Assembly (NCBI RefSeq): GCF_000236785.1
Contig: NZ_AGUF01000021.1
Span: 1 to 64,000, forward strand
Source of the DNA: Achromobacter arsenitoxydans SY8
GTDB lineage: Bacteria; Pseudomonadota; Gammaproteobacteria; Burkholderiales; Burkholderiaceae_B
DNA: 64,000 bases
Direction of reading: 5' to 3'
Shown here: positions 43,025 to 51,702 of the stretch, piece by piece
Numbering within the stretch: position 1 is the first letter of the stretch
Layout: every line of letters begins with the position of its first letter
Position numbers and translations under genes: made by a program
Notes under the pieces: model-generated
What the model was told of the DNA's origin: nothing
What the model saw: only the letters and a program-made list of their open reading frames with translations
Database searches by the model: none

Positions 43025-45280
43025 ATGTCGACTCAGAAAAGCATCAACGGCTCCGGGGGAGCCGGTTCAGCATCATTCCGCACGGATTTCCGACTGCTGC
43101 CGCTGGCCCTGGCCATAGCCGCCGCGGGCAGCGCGCAGGCGCAGACCGGCACCGCCGGCCTGGAAGACACCATGGGCGTGGCTCAGCTGGACACGGTGGT
43201 GGTCACCGCGTCGGGCTTTGAGCAAGAGATCCGCAACGCGCCGGCGTCCATTTCCGTCATCACGCGCGAGCAGCTGGAAAGCCGGCCGTTCCATAACCTG
43301 GCCGACGCCGTGGCCGATGTGGAAGGCGTGTCGGTGGAGCGGGGCGGCAAGGCCGGCGGCATGAACATCAGCATCCGCGGCATGCCCAGCGACTACACGC
43401 TGGTGCTGGTGGACGGCAAGCGCCTGAACCAGAACAGCTCGGGCGCGCGTGCCAACGGATTCGGCGACGTCGACACCAACTTCATCCCGCCAATGGCGGC
43501 CATCGAGCGCATCGAGGTGGTGCGCGGCCCCATGTCTACCCTGTACGGGTCCGACGCGATGGGCGGCGTGATCAACATCATCACGCGCAAGGTCGGCCAG
43601 GAATGGACCGGCCAGCTCACGCTGGACGGCACGGCGCAAGGCGACAACCGCTTCGGCAACACCTACGGCGCGGCCTTCTACCTGAGCGGCCCCCTGAAGA
43701 CGGACAAGCTGGGCCTGAGCCTGCGCGGCGGGCACTACCGCCGCCTGAGCGCCAACGGCAGCTACCCCCTGAACCAGGCCGAATACAACAGCGGCGACTA
43801 TTCCGGCGACATCGCCAGCTTCAGCGGCCTGGGCGACAGCACCCAACAGAACGTGGGCTTGCGGCTGTCGCTCACGCCCAACCGCAACCACGACATCCTG
43901 TTCGACGTGGACAGCAACTGGCAGACCTTCGACAACTCGAATGGCGAGCTGGGCACCCTGAATTCCAGCGTGGCGCGCAATCGCCAGGGCGGCGGCTACG
44001 AGCCGGAAATGAAGTTCAACCGCCAGCGCTATGCCTTGACCCATCTGGGCCGCTACGGCAGTTCCATCAGCTCCGACACCAGCCTGGTCTACGACACCAC
44101 CGAGACCATCGGCCGCACCAACCCGATGAGCGTGCCGCGCCAACCCACCGACGGCGCCAAGCGCGACCTGGAATACGACAACTGGGTGTTCGACACGAAG
44201 TGGACGATGCCGCTGTTCAACGAGCGCCACAACCTGACCATGGGCGGGCAGTGGCGCGAGCAGCAGTTCAAGGACACGCTGGTGTCCGCGCCGCTGGACC
44301 AGCGGCAGTACCAATGGGCCCTGTTCCTGGAAGACGAATGGCGCATCGTGGATAGCCTGGCGCTGACGGCCGGCGCACGCTATGACCGCAACGAACAGTT
44401 TGGCGGCAAGTGGAGCCCGCGCGGCTATCTGGTCTGGAACGCGACGCCGATGTGGACGTTCAAGGGCGGCGTGAGCAAGGGCTACAAGACGCCGGACATC
44501 AACCTGATGACGGACGGCATTATCGGCCTGGGCGCGCAGGGCACCATGCCGCTGTTGGGCAACTCGCAGCTCAAGCCGGAAAGCAGCACCTCGTCCGAAC
44601 TGGGCGTGCTGTTCGACAACGGCGAAGGCCTGTCGGGCAACCTGACTGCGTTCCACACCAAGTTCAAGGACAAGATCGACAGCCAGAACGTGCCCAACTG
44701 CCTGGCCGTCGGCGGTCCCGTGCCGGGCTGCCTGGACCTGGGCGTGTGGGAGCGCAACGGTGTTCCGGTCGCCAATTTCTCGCAGCGCGTGAACATCGAC
44801 TCGGCCACGATCCAGGGCTTCGAGCTTGGCGGCCGGATCCCGCTGTATGGCGGGCTGTCGTTCAATGGCAATTACACGCTGACCGCCAGCGAGGTGACGT
44901 CGGGCGCCAAGCGCGGCCAGCCGCTGGGTTCGCAGCCGCGGCACTCGCTGAACCTGGGCCTGAACTGGCGCATCAACGACCAGTTCAACGCCTGGGTCCG
45001 CGGCGAGTACCGCGCCAAGCAGTTCAACGACATGAACTGGGAGAAGGAGCAGGTGTTCTACAACCCGTACTGGCTGGCCAGCATGGGCGGCTCGTACGTG
45101 GTCAGCAAGAACGTCACCTTGTCGGCGTCGGTATTCAACCTGTTCGACAAGAACTTCGTGAACTACGGCCCGACCAAGGTCGGCGCATCGGCGCCGGCGG
45201 CCAACGCCAACTGGAGCAATTCCTACCGGCAGGTCCTGGAAGGCCGCCGCCTGTGGGTGTCGGCGAACGTTACGTTCTGA
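43025..45280 (+). CDS. TonB-dependent outer-membrane receptor, ferric catecholate type
   Basis: The 751-residue product has a signal peptide ending GSAQAQ near residue 40. The TonB box-like LDTVVVTASGFEQEI follows, then a plug domain (ISIRGMPSDYTLVLVDGKR, IERIEVVRGPMSTLYGSDAMGGVINIITRK), and a 22-strand barrel ending in phenylalanine (VSANVTF). The plug motifs and length fit the FepA/PfeA/BfeA group of enterobactin-like receptors. It is paralogous to the receptor at 47671. It is preceded by a Fur-like promoter and converges on the two-component genes, an arrangement like pfeA with pfeRS. The siderophore is inferred, not shown. Confidence 0.92.
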   Translation: MSTQKSINGSGGAGSASFRTDFRLLPLALAIAAAGSAQAQTGTAGLEDTMGVAQLDTVVVTASGFEQEIRNAPASISVITREQLESRPFHNLADAVADVEGVSVERGGKAGGMNISIRGMPSDYTLVLVDGKRLNQNSSGARANGFGDVDTNFIPPMAAIERIEVVRGPMSTLYGSDAMGGVINIITRKVGQEWTGQLTLDGTAQGDNRFGNTYGAAFYLSGPLKTDKLGLSLRGGHYRRLSANGSYPLNQAEYNSGDYSGDIASFSGLGDSTQQNVGLRLSLTPNRNHDILFDVDSNWQTFDNSNGELGTLNSSVARNRQGGGYEPEMKFNRQRYALTHLGRYGSSISSDTSLVYDTTETIGRTNPMSVPRQPTDGAKRDLEYDNWVFDTKWTMPLFNERHNLTMGGQWREQQFKDTLVSAPLDQRQYQWALFLEDEWRIVDSLALTAGARYDRNEQFGGKWSPRGYLVWNATPMWTFKGGVSKGYKTPDINLMTDGIIGLGAQGTMPLLGNSQLKPESSTSSELGVLFDNGEGLSGNLTAFHTKFKDKIDSQNVPNCLAVGGPVPGCLDLGVWERNGVPVANFSQRVNIDSATIQGFELGGRIPLYGGLSFNGNYTLTASEVTSGAKRGQPLGSQPRHSLNLGLNWRINDQFNAWVRGEYRAKQFNDMNWEKEQVFYNPYWLASMGGSYVVSKNVTLSASVFNLFDKNFVNYGPTKVGASAPAANANWSNSYRQVLEGRRLWVSANVTF

Positions 45281-45290
45281 TGGGAAAGCT

Positions 45291-45345
45291 GCCCGGCGGT
45301 TGCCGGGCACGCTTCGCATGGGCCCCGCCGCGCGCGGGGCTTTTT
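45291..45345 (+). terminator. Double hairpin terminator after the first TonB receptor gene
   Basis: Hairpin one is GCCCGGC-GGTT-GCCGGGC (45291-45308). Hairpin two is GCCCCGC-CGCGC-GCGGGGC (45322-45340), followed by TTTTT (45341-45345). The second is a strong intrinsic terminator. It also separates the receptor from the convergent sensor kinase gene. Confidence 0.85.
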
Positions 45346-46748
45346 CACGCCTGCGGGACCGACAGCAGCGGCAGCTCCATGCGCACGCTCAGGCCATGCG
45401 GAGAAACGTTGCGTGCCGAGATCGACCCCTTGTGCGCGGCGATGGCGGCCTGCGCGATGGACAGGCCCAGGCCCGCGCCGCTGCCCGGGGCGGCTGTGGC
45501 GGACGTCGTGCGGTAGAAGGGTTCGAACAGCGACGCCAGGTCCTGCGCGGCGACGCCGGGGCCGCGGTCTTCGATTTCCAGGCTGGCCTCGCTGGCGCTG
45601 ATCAGCAGGCGCACGCGGATCAGGCTGTGGCCGGGTGCGAAGCGCAAGGCGTTGCGCAATACGTTTTCGATGGCGCTGGCCAGGCTGTCGCGGTCGCCGG
45701 CAATGTAGACCGGCGGCGGGGTGTCCCATGCGATGCCGACGTGGCGGCCTTCGGCTTCGTAGCGCGCGTCGTCCACCACGCCGGATACGACTTCCGACAG
45801 GTCCAGCGGTTCGGTGGGCACGGGTAGCGCGCCCACCCGCGCAAGTCGCAAGGTGTTGCCAACCAGCGCGTCCAGACGCTCGCACTCGCGTTCGATGCGG
45901 TCGAGCTGCAGGTCATGCCGTTCGTCGTTGCGTCGCGCCAGTTCCGCCGCCAGTTGCAAGCGCGCAAGCGGCGAACGCAGTTCGTGCGCGATGTTGCGCA
46001 GAAGCTGTTCGCGCGTGTCCACCACGGCCTTCAGGCGCACCGCCATGGCGTCGAAGTCCCGCGCCAGCATGCCCAGTTCGTCGCGGCGCTTCGCGAGCTT
46101 GGGGGGCGTGTGGGTATCCAGGCGTCCGGCGGCCAGGGCTTGCGTGGTTTCGCGCAATTGCGCCAGGGGCGCGGTGACGTGGCGCGTCAGCGCCCAGCAG
46201 AATGGCGCGGTCACCGCCAGCGCGAACAGCAGCAGGGCCAGGGCCACCGGCGACAGCGCCAGGACCTCCCAGTGCGACGAGTCGAAGGGCAGGAACAGCA
46301 TCAGCCGTTCCGATCCGTCTGGCAGGGTCAGCAACTGCGGCTCCCACCAGGATACGCGTTCGACAGCGGGATCCGCAGGTATGTAGTCCGACTGCGCAGA
46401 CCTGTCCGGCGCCGCGCGATACGCCACCAGCCAGTCGTGCAGGCGAGTTGGCAGGCGGCGGCCCAGGATATCCGCGTCCTGCGCGTCCATGATGTAGATC
46501 TTCAGGGCGGAGTAGTTGTCGTCCATGGCGCGGACCCAGCGCTCCAGTCCTTCCTCGCCCTGCGTGCGCGCGACCTGGGCGGCGTCGCGCGTCAGGTTGG
46601 CGGGATTCAGGCCGTCCAGCGAATTGAAGCGGTACCAGGCGACCGCGGCGGTCAGCATCATGCCGCTCACCAGGATGACGGCCATGGCGCCCCAGAAGGT
46701 CAGGAAGGCGCGCCAGAACAGCGAACGGGCGGGCAGGCGGACCATCAT
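45345..46748 (-). CDS. Sensor histidine kinase (PfeS/CpxA-like)
   Basis: The 467-residue membrane kinase has helix 1 at about 15-38, a periplasmic sensor of about 125 residues, helix 2 at about 165-187, HAMP at 188-243, the phospho-accepting H255 in NIAHELRSPLARL, and an HATPase domain (ENVLRNALRFAP, EIEDRGPGV, GSGAGLGLSIAQA). The ATG overlaps the regulator stop (ATGA). Placement between two TonB receptor genes resembles the PfeRS pair that senses ferric enterobactin in Pseudomonas. The signal molecule here is an inference. The frame is open further upstream through the regulator gene, which is a shadow. Confidence 0.92.
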   Translation of the reverse strand: MMVRLPARSLFWRAFLTFWGAMAVILVSGMMLTAAVAWYRFNSLDGLNPANLTRDAAQVARTQGEEGLERWVRAMDDNYSALKIYIMDAQDADILGRRLPTRLHDWLVAYRAAPDRSAQSDYIPADPAVERVSWWEPQLLTLPDGSERLMLFLPFDSSHWEVLALSPVALALLLFALAVTAPFCWALTRHVTAPLAQLRETTQALAAGRLDTHTPPKLAKRRDELGMLARDFDAMAVRLKAVVDTREQLLRNIAHELRSPLARLQLAAELARRNDERHDLQLDRIERECERLDALVGNTLRLARVGALPVPTEPLDLSEVVSGVVDDARYEAEGRHVGIAWDTPPPVYIAGDRDSLASAIENVLRNALRFAPGHSLIRVRLLISASEASLEIEDRGPGVAAQDLASLFEPFYRTTSATAAPGSGAGLGLSIAQAAIAAHKGSISARNVSPHGLSVRMELPLLSVPQA

Positions 46749-47458
46749 GCGGCGCCGGCAAGCACGTAGCCCAGGCCGCGCAGGTTGCGGATGGACAGGG
46801 TGTCGGCGCCCTGGTCCAGGCGCAGCTTCTTGCGCAGGCTGCTGATGTGCGTGTCGATGCTGCGGTCGTAGCGGTCCGGTGCGCGGCCCAGCGCATACAG
46901 GCCGATCTGGTCGCGCGCGATCACCTGGCCCGGCGTCCGCATCAGGATCTCCAGGATGCGCTGCTCGGCGCCGGTCAGGATGACTTCGTCGGCGCCCAGG
47001 CGCGCGCGCCCGGTGGACGGGTCCAGCGATAGCGCGCCCAGGTTCAGCCGGGGCGTGGCGGCGCCGGGCGTTTCTTCGAAGCGCCGCAGCACCGCCGTGA
47101 TGCGGGCTTTGAGTTCGCGCGGGCTGAAGGGCTTGGCCAGGTAGTCGTCGGCGCCGAATTCCAGCCCGAGCACGCGATCCGTTTCGCCGCCATGGGCGGT
47201 GAACATGATGACCGGGCGGCGCGAGCGCTGCCGGTAATGCTTGAGCAAGTCCAGTCCGTTGCCGTCGGGCAGCATCAGGTCTAGCAGCACCAGGTCGAAA
47301 TCTTCCTGCGCCAGCAGGGTTTGGCCCTGGGCGCCGGTATGGGCCAGTGTGACCTGGCAATGATTGGGTTCGAGGTATTCGCGCAACATCTGCGCCAGCT
47401 CGACGTCGTCGTCGATCAGCAGGATGCGGCGCGCCACCGTTGATGGATTGAAAGGCAT
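46745..47458 (-). CDS. OmpR/PhoB-type response regulator (PfeR-like)
   Basis: The 237-residue product has a receiver domain with acidic pocket IDDD (15-18), phospho-acceptor D60 (LLDLMLPDG), and K109 (YLAKPFSP). The C-terminal winged-helix domain ends in SIDTHISSLRKKLR and IRNLRGLGYVLA. ATG 47458 is chosen over a start at 47503 because the family begins close to RILLIDDD. It is divergent from the second TonB receptor gene and probably activates one or both receptors when the kinase detects a siderophore. Confidence 0.93.
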   Translation of the reverse strand: MPFNPSTVARRILLIDDDVELAQMLREYLEPNHCQVTLAHTGAQGQTLLAQEDFDLVLLDLMLPDGNGLDLLKHYRQRSRRPVIMFTAHGGETDRVLGLEFGADDYLAKPFSPRELKARITAVLRRFEETPGAATPRLNLGALSLDPSTGRARLGADEVILTGAEQRILEILMRTPGQVIARDQIGLYALGRAPDRYDRSIDTHISSLRKKLRLDQGADTLSIRNLRGLGYVLAGAA

Positions 47459-47576
47459 GCGTCGTGGGCTTCGTGCATCCGGCAGTGTGGCGGAAGGCCG
47501 CAAGCCGGAGTGTCAAGAAGTGCAAAGAAGATAAAAGTTGCGGAAAGCGTGTTGCCGGCCTCCGCCAGCCCCAATT

Positions 47577-47600
47577 CTAATATGAGAATAGTTTTCATTA
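47577..47600. promoter_or_regulatory. Fur-like box between the regulator and the second TonB receptor gene
   Basis: ATGAGAATAGTTTTCATTA (47582-47600) has the arms ATGAGAA and TTTTCAT around TAG, a form seen in Fur boxes. An A/T-rich flank with TAATAT (47578-47583) as possible -10 lies beside it. It is within the 212-base divergent region, so iron-loaded Fur could repress the receptor gene and the two-component genes together. Confidence 0.68.
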
Positions 47601-47670
47601 ATAAATGGGAAGCCGGAGCGGCGCCGCGCGTGGGGCGGGGCGCTATCCGGGGACGGGAGTAGTCGGAATC

Positions 47671-49692
47671 ATGAGCAGGAAAGATCTGGCCGCTGGCCAG
47701 CGCATCGTGGCGTCGCGCACGCAATTGGCCGCCGCCTTGTGCGCCGCGGGTCTGGGCATGGCGCCCGCGGCTGTCTGGGCGCAGCAGGCGGACACCACGC
47801 GGACGATGGACACCGTGGTGGTGACGGCAAGCGGGTTCGAGCAGCAAATCCGCGATGCGCCCGCGTCGATCAGCGTTATCACCCGCGAAGACCTGGACAA
47901 GAAGTTCTACCGCGACCTGAACGACGCGCTGGTGGAAGTGCCGGGCGTCATCGTGACGGGCGGCGGCGACCGCCAGGACATCAGCCTGCGCGGCATGGGC
48001 CCGAAATACACGCTGATCCTGATCGACGGCAAGCGCCAGAGTTCCCGCGAAACCCGCACCAATTCGGATTCGACGGGCGTGGAGGGCGGCTGGACGCCGC
48101 CGCTGTCGGCCATCGAGCGCATCGAAGTGGTGCGCGGCCCGATGTCGTCGCTGTATGGGTCGGACGCCATGGGCGGGGTGATCAACATCATCACGCGCAA
48201 GGTCCCGGACCAGTGGCATGGCGAGATCCGCATGGATACGACCATCCAGGAAAGCAGTAAGTCGGGCGACATCTATCAGGGCAACTTCTACCTGGCCGGC
48301 CCGATCAAGAACGACCTGCTGGGCCTGCAGATCTACGGCCAGGCCACGCAGCGCGACGAAGACAACATCTACAACGGCTATCGCAAGCGCAACGCCGAAA
48401 GCGTGACCGCCAAGCTGGCGCTGACGCCCAACCGCGATCACGACATCGTGCTGGAAGCGACGACGATGCGCCAGAAGTTCCAGGACACCCTGGGCAAGAC
48501 CGTCGAGCCGCTGCCTCCGGGCACGTCATGCCCGCGCACGGGCTGCCCCGCTTCGTCCGAGACCGACTACCGCAGCGGCAAATGGGCGCTGTCGCACACC
48601 GGGCGCTGGGGCTGGGGCGTGTCGGACAGCTATATACAGCAGGAAGAGTTCGACAACCGCTCGCGCCAGATGAAGATCAAGAACCTGGACTTGCAGACCT
48701 CCTGGTCCCTGCCGCTGGGTTCGCACATGCTGACGCTGGGCGGCAGCTATCTCAACCAGCGGCTGAACGACCAGACCGGCAACCAGCTTGCCGGTGGCCC
48801 GAACAAGGTGGAGCGGTATCAGTGGGCGCTGTTCGCCGAAGACGAATGGCGCCTGGCCGAGAGCTTCGCGGTCACGGCCGGCCTGCGCATGGACGAAGAC
48901 GAGAACTTCGGCAACCACTTCAGCCCGCGCCTGTACGGCGTGTGGCACATGGCCGAACGCTGGACCCTGAAGGGCGGCGTCTCCACGGGCTTTCGCGCGC
49001 CCGACCTGCGCCAGACGGTGGCCGGCTGGGGGCAGACCAGCCGCGGCGGCAACATGTACGGCAACCCGGACCTGACGCCCGAAAAGTCGGTCACCCAGGA
49101 AATCGGGCTGATCTATGACGACGGCGCGGGCCTGAACGCCGGCCTGACGCTCTTCAACAACGACTTCAAGGACAAGATCACGCGCGTGGCTTGCCCGCTG
49201 TCGCAGTGCACGGACGGCCCCAACCAATTTGGCTCGAACCCGACCACGTACATGAACGTGGACAAGGCCGTGTCGCGCGGCGTCGAAGCCAGCCTGAAGC
49301 TGCCGCTGTCGGCCGACTGGTCCATGACCAGCAGCTATACGTTCACCAAGTCCGAGCAGAAGTCCGGCCAGTACAAGGGCGAGCCGCTGAACCAGCTGCC
49401 CAAGCACCTGTTCACCACCACGGTGAACTGGCAGCCGTCCGACGCGCTGCAGGCGTGGGCGCGCGTCAATTTCCGCGGCCGCGAAAGCCAGCCCGTCACG
49501 GGTCCGTCGTCGGATGCGGTGGTGGCGCCGTCCTATACCTTCGTGGATCTGGGCGGATCGTACGCCGTGAACAAGACGGTGTCGGTCTATGCCGGCATTT
49601 ACAACCTGTTCGACAAACAGGTCGCCTACGACGACTTCGGCTATGTCGAAGACGGCCGCCGCTACTGGCTGGGCGTGGGCGTGAAGTTCTGA
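47671..49692 (+). CDS. TonB-dependent outer-membrane receptor
   Basis: The 673-residue product has a signal peptide ending AVWAQQA, a TonB-box region (MDTVVVTASGFEQQI), a plug (ISLRGMGPKYTLILIDGKRQ, IERIEVVRGPMSSLYGSDAMGGVINIITRK), and a barrel ending GVGVKF. The plug core is almost identical to that of the receptor at 43025, so the two are paralogues, but the barrel differs and is shorter, like CirA/IrgA-type catecholate receptors. ATG 47671 has GGGAG upstream; an earlier in-frame start at 47605 overlaps the Fur-like region. It is followed by the ABC importer genes and probably shares their substrate. Confidence 0.92.
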   Translation: MSRKDLAAGQRIVASRTQLAAALCAAGLGMAPAAVWAQQADTTRTMDTVVVTASGFEQQIRDAPASISVITREDLDKKFYRDLNDALVEVPGVIVTGGGDRQDISLRGMGPKYTLILIDGKRQSSRETRTNSDSTGVEGGWTPPLSAIERIEVVRGPMSSLYGSDAMGGVINIITRKVPDQWHGEIRMDTTIQESSKSGDIYQGNFYLAGPIKNDLLGLQIYGQATQRDEDNIYNGYRKRNAESVTAKLALTPNRDHDIVLEATTMRQKFQDTLGKTVEPLPPGTSCPRTGCPASSETDYRSGKWALSHTGRWGWGVSDSYIQQEEFDNRSRQMKIKNLDLQTSWSLPLGSHMLTLGGSYLNQRLNDQTGNQLAGGPNKVERYQWALFAEDEWRLAESFAVTAGLRMDEDENFGNHFSPRLYGVWHMAERWTLKGGVSTGFRAPDLRQTVAGWGQTSRGGNMYGNPDLTPEKSVTQEIGLIYDDGAGLNAGLTLFNNDFKDKITRVACPLSQCTDGPNQFGSNPTTYMNVDKAVSRGVEASLKLPLSADWSMTSSYTFTKSEQKSGQYKGEPLNQLPKHLFTTTVNWQPSDALQAWARVNFRGRESQPVTGPSSDAVVAPSYTFVDLGGSYAVNKTVSVYAGIYNLFDKQVAYDDFGYVEDGRRYWLGVGVKF

Positions 49693-49700
49693 TGAAGACG

Positions 49701-49718
49701 GGGCGCCTTCGGGCGCCC
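49701..49718 (+). repeat. UUCG-capped stem-loop between the receptor and binding-protein genes
   Basis: GGGCGCC-TTCG-GGCGCCC forms a seven-base-pair stem closed by the very stable UUCG tetraloop, nine bases after the receptor stop. No T-run follows, so it is not a full terminator. It could protect the receptor mRNA 3-prime end or set the ratio of receptor to importer. Confidence 0.6.
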
Positions 49719-49736
49719 GCAACAGAGAGGATTTGA

Positions 49737-50678
49737 ATGACGAATTCCAAGCAAGCATGTCGTTGGGCGGTCCGCGCCGGCGCCGCCCTGATCCTGGGCG
49801 CGGCGTCCGCCGTGTGCGCCGCGCAGGCCACGATGCCGGTCAAGCACGCGCGCGGCGAGACCGCCGTGCCGGTCAATCCGTCCAAGACGGTGGTGCTGGA
49901 CCTGGCCGTACTGGACACGCTGCACACCCTGGGCGTGGATCCGGTGGGCGTGCCCAGCGCCGCCAAGCTGCCGCCGCAGCTGAGCCAGTACGCGGATCAG
50001 CGTTACCTGAAGGCGGGCACGATGTTCGAGCCCAACTACGAAGTGATCCACGCCGCCGCGCCGCAGCTCATTTTCGTGGCGGGCCGTTCCGCGCCCAAGT
50101 ATGACGAACTGTCCAAGCTGGCGCCCACGGTTGACCTGACCGTCAACGCCAAGGATCTGGTGGGCAGCGTCAAGCGCAACACGGAGACGCTGGCGGCCAT
50201 CTATGGCAAGCAGGCGCAGGCCAAGGAAAAGCTGGACGCGCTGGATGCGTCCATCGCGTCCCTGAAGGCCAAGGCCGCCAATGCGGGCAATGCGCTGATC
50301 GTGCTGACCACGGGCGGCAAGATGAGCGCCTATGGTCCGGGCTCGCGCTTCGGTGTTATTCATGACGCGTTTGGCGTCAAGCCTGCCGCCACCGGCCTGA
50401 ACGTGTCGAATCACGGCCAGGCGATCTCGTTCGAGTTCATCGCCCAGACCGACCCGGACTGGCTGTTCGTCATCGACCGCGATGCCGCCATCGGCCGCGA
50501 GGGCGTGTCGGCCCAGCGCATGCTGGACAACGAACTGGTGCGCCCGACCAAGGCGTGGAAGAACAATCGCGTGGTCTACCTGAACGGCTTCAACTGGTAT
50601 CTGCTGGGCAGCGCCGGGCTGACGGCCATGCAGCAGAACGTGGATCAGATCGCCGCGGCGCTGGCGCAGGGAAAGTAG
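49737..50678 (+). CDS. Periplasmic ferric-siderophore binding protein (CeuE/FatB/VctP-like)
   Basis: The 313-residue product has a signal peptide (residues 1 to about 30, AVCAAQA) and the class III binding-protein fold with a long central helix. Segments KTVVLDLAVLDTLHTLGV, SRFGVIHDAFG, VSNHGQAISFEFI, and NWYLLGSAGL match the CeuE/YclQ/VctP group that binds ferric catecholates. The His in SNHGQ and the Tyr in NWYLL fit the positions of the iron-contacting His and Tyr of CeuE as I recall them. The cysteine near the cleavage site lacks a proper lipobox. ATG 49737 has GAGAGGAT upstream. Confidence 0.9.
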   Translation: MTNSKQACRWAVRAGAALILGAASAVCAAQATMPVKHARGETAVPVNPSKTVVLDLAVLDTLHTLGVDPVGVPSAAKLPPQLSQYADQRYLKAGTMFEPNYEVIHAAAPQLIFVAGRSAPKYDELSKLAPTVDLTVNAKDLVGSVKRNTETLAAIYGKQAQAKEKLDALDASIASLKAKAANAGNALIVLTTGGKMSAYGPGSRFGVIHDAFGVKPAATGLNVSNHGQAISFEFIAQTDPDWLFVIDRDAAIGREGVSAQRMLDNELVRPTKAWKNNRVVYLNGFNWYLLGSAGLTAMQQNVDQIAAALAQGK

Positions 50679-50709
50679 GCGGTATGCGGGTTGCGTGGAA
50701 GGGCCGCCG

Positions 50710-51702
50710 GTGAATTGGCGGCGGACGATCGGTGGTTGGGGCGGCCTGGCCGCGGTGCTGGCCTTGTTGCTGCTGCTGTGCGCGGCCAGTGTCAGCGTGG
50801 GTGCGGGACAAATGCCCTGGTCCGCGCTCTGGAGCGGGGGCGAGGAAGCCGAGCGCGCCTGGCGCCTGCTGATGGTGAGCCGCATTCCGCGGACGCTGGC
50901 CTTGCTGCTGGCGGGCATGGCGCTGGCGGTGGCGGGCCTGATCATGCAGATGCTGGTGCGCAACCGCTTTGTGGAGCCCACGACCGCCGGCACCGTCGAA
51001 TCCGCCACGCTGGGCATCCTGGTCGTTACGCTGCTGGCGCCCGACACGCCGGTGATCGGCAAGATGCTGACCGCCACGGGCTTTGCCCTGGCCGGCACCT
51101 TGCTGTTCCTGGCGCTGCTGCGCCGCGTGCCGCTGCGCACGCCGTTCATCGTGCCGCTGATCGGGCTGATCCTGGGCGGCGTGATCCACGCCGTCACGAC
51201 GTTTTTTGCGTATCGCTTTGACCTGCTGCAGTCGCTGCACGCCTGGACCACCGGCGACTTTTCCGGTGTGCTGCGCGGCCGCTACGAACTGCTGTGGATC
51301 GGTTTCGGCCTGGCCTGCGCGGCCTATGTGGCCGCCGACCGCTATACCGTGGCCGGCATGGGCCGCGAGTTTGCGTCCAACCTGGGCCTGAACCACGCGC
51401 GGCTGACGCTGGTGGGCCTGCTGATCGTCTCCGCCATTTCCGCTGTGGTCGTCGTGACCGCGGGCGGCATTCCCTTCCTGGGGCTGATCGTGCCCAACGC
51501 GGTCAGCCTGGTGCTGGGCGACAACATGCGCCGGGCCATTCCCTGGGTGGCGGCGCTGGGCGGGGTGTTCGTGCTGGCCTGCGACATCATCGGCCGGCTG
51601 GTCATCCACCCGTATGAAATTCCCATCGGCACCGTCGTGGGCGTGCTGGGCAGCATCCTGTTCCTGTGGCTGCTGCGCACGCGGAGGAACCGCCTTGGCT
51701 GA
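50710..51702 (+). CDS. Iron-siderophore ABC transporter permease (FecCD family)
   Basis: The 330-residue membrane protein has about nine helices and FecCD motifs: SRIPRTLALLLAGMALAVAGLIMQMLVRNRFVEPTT (spread over residues about 55-95), and the late AGGIPFLGLIVPNAVSLVLG with the coupling Gly. It is the FatD/CeuB/VctD-like half of the permease pair. GTG 50710 is preferred because GGAAGGG lies six bases upstream; GTG 50695 in the same frame is the alternative. The next gene overlaps it by eight bases. Confidence 0.9.
   Translation: MNWRRTIGGWGGLAAVLALLLLLCAASVSVGAGQMPWSALWSGGEEAERAWRLLMVSRIPRTLALLLAGMALAVAGLIMQMLVRNRFVEPTTAGTVESATLGILVVTLLAPDTPVIGKMLTATGFALAGTLLFLALLRRVPLRTPFIVPLIGLILGGVIHAVTTFFAYRFDLLQSLHAWTTGDFSGVLRGRYELLWIGFGLACAAYVAADRYTVAGMGREFASNLGLNHARLTLVGLLIVSAISAVVVVTAGGIPFLGLIVPNAVSLVLGDNMRRAIPWVAALGGVFVLACDIIGRLVIHPYEIPIGTVVGVLGSILFLWLLRTRRNRLG

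Noticed and set aside
46749-47525. N-terminal extension of the sensor kinase through the response-regulator gene
   Set aside because: The extension is the regulator gene read in another frame; the kinase starts at the ATGA overlap at 46748.
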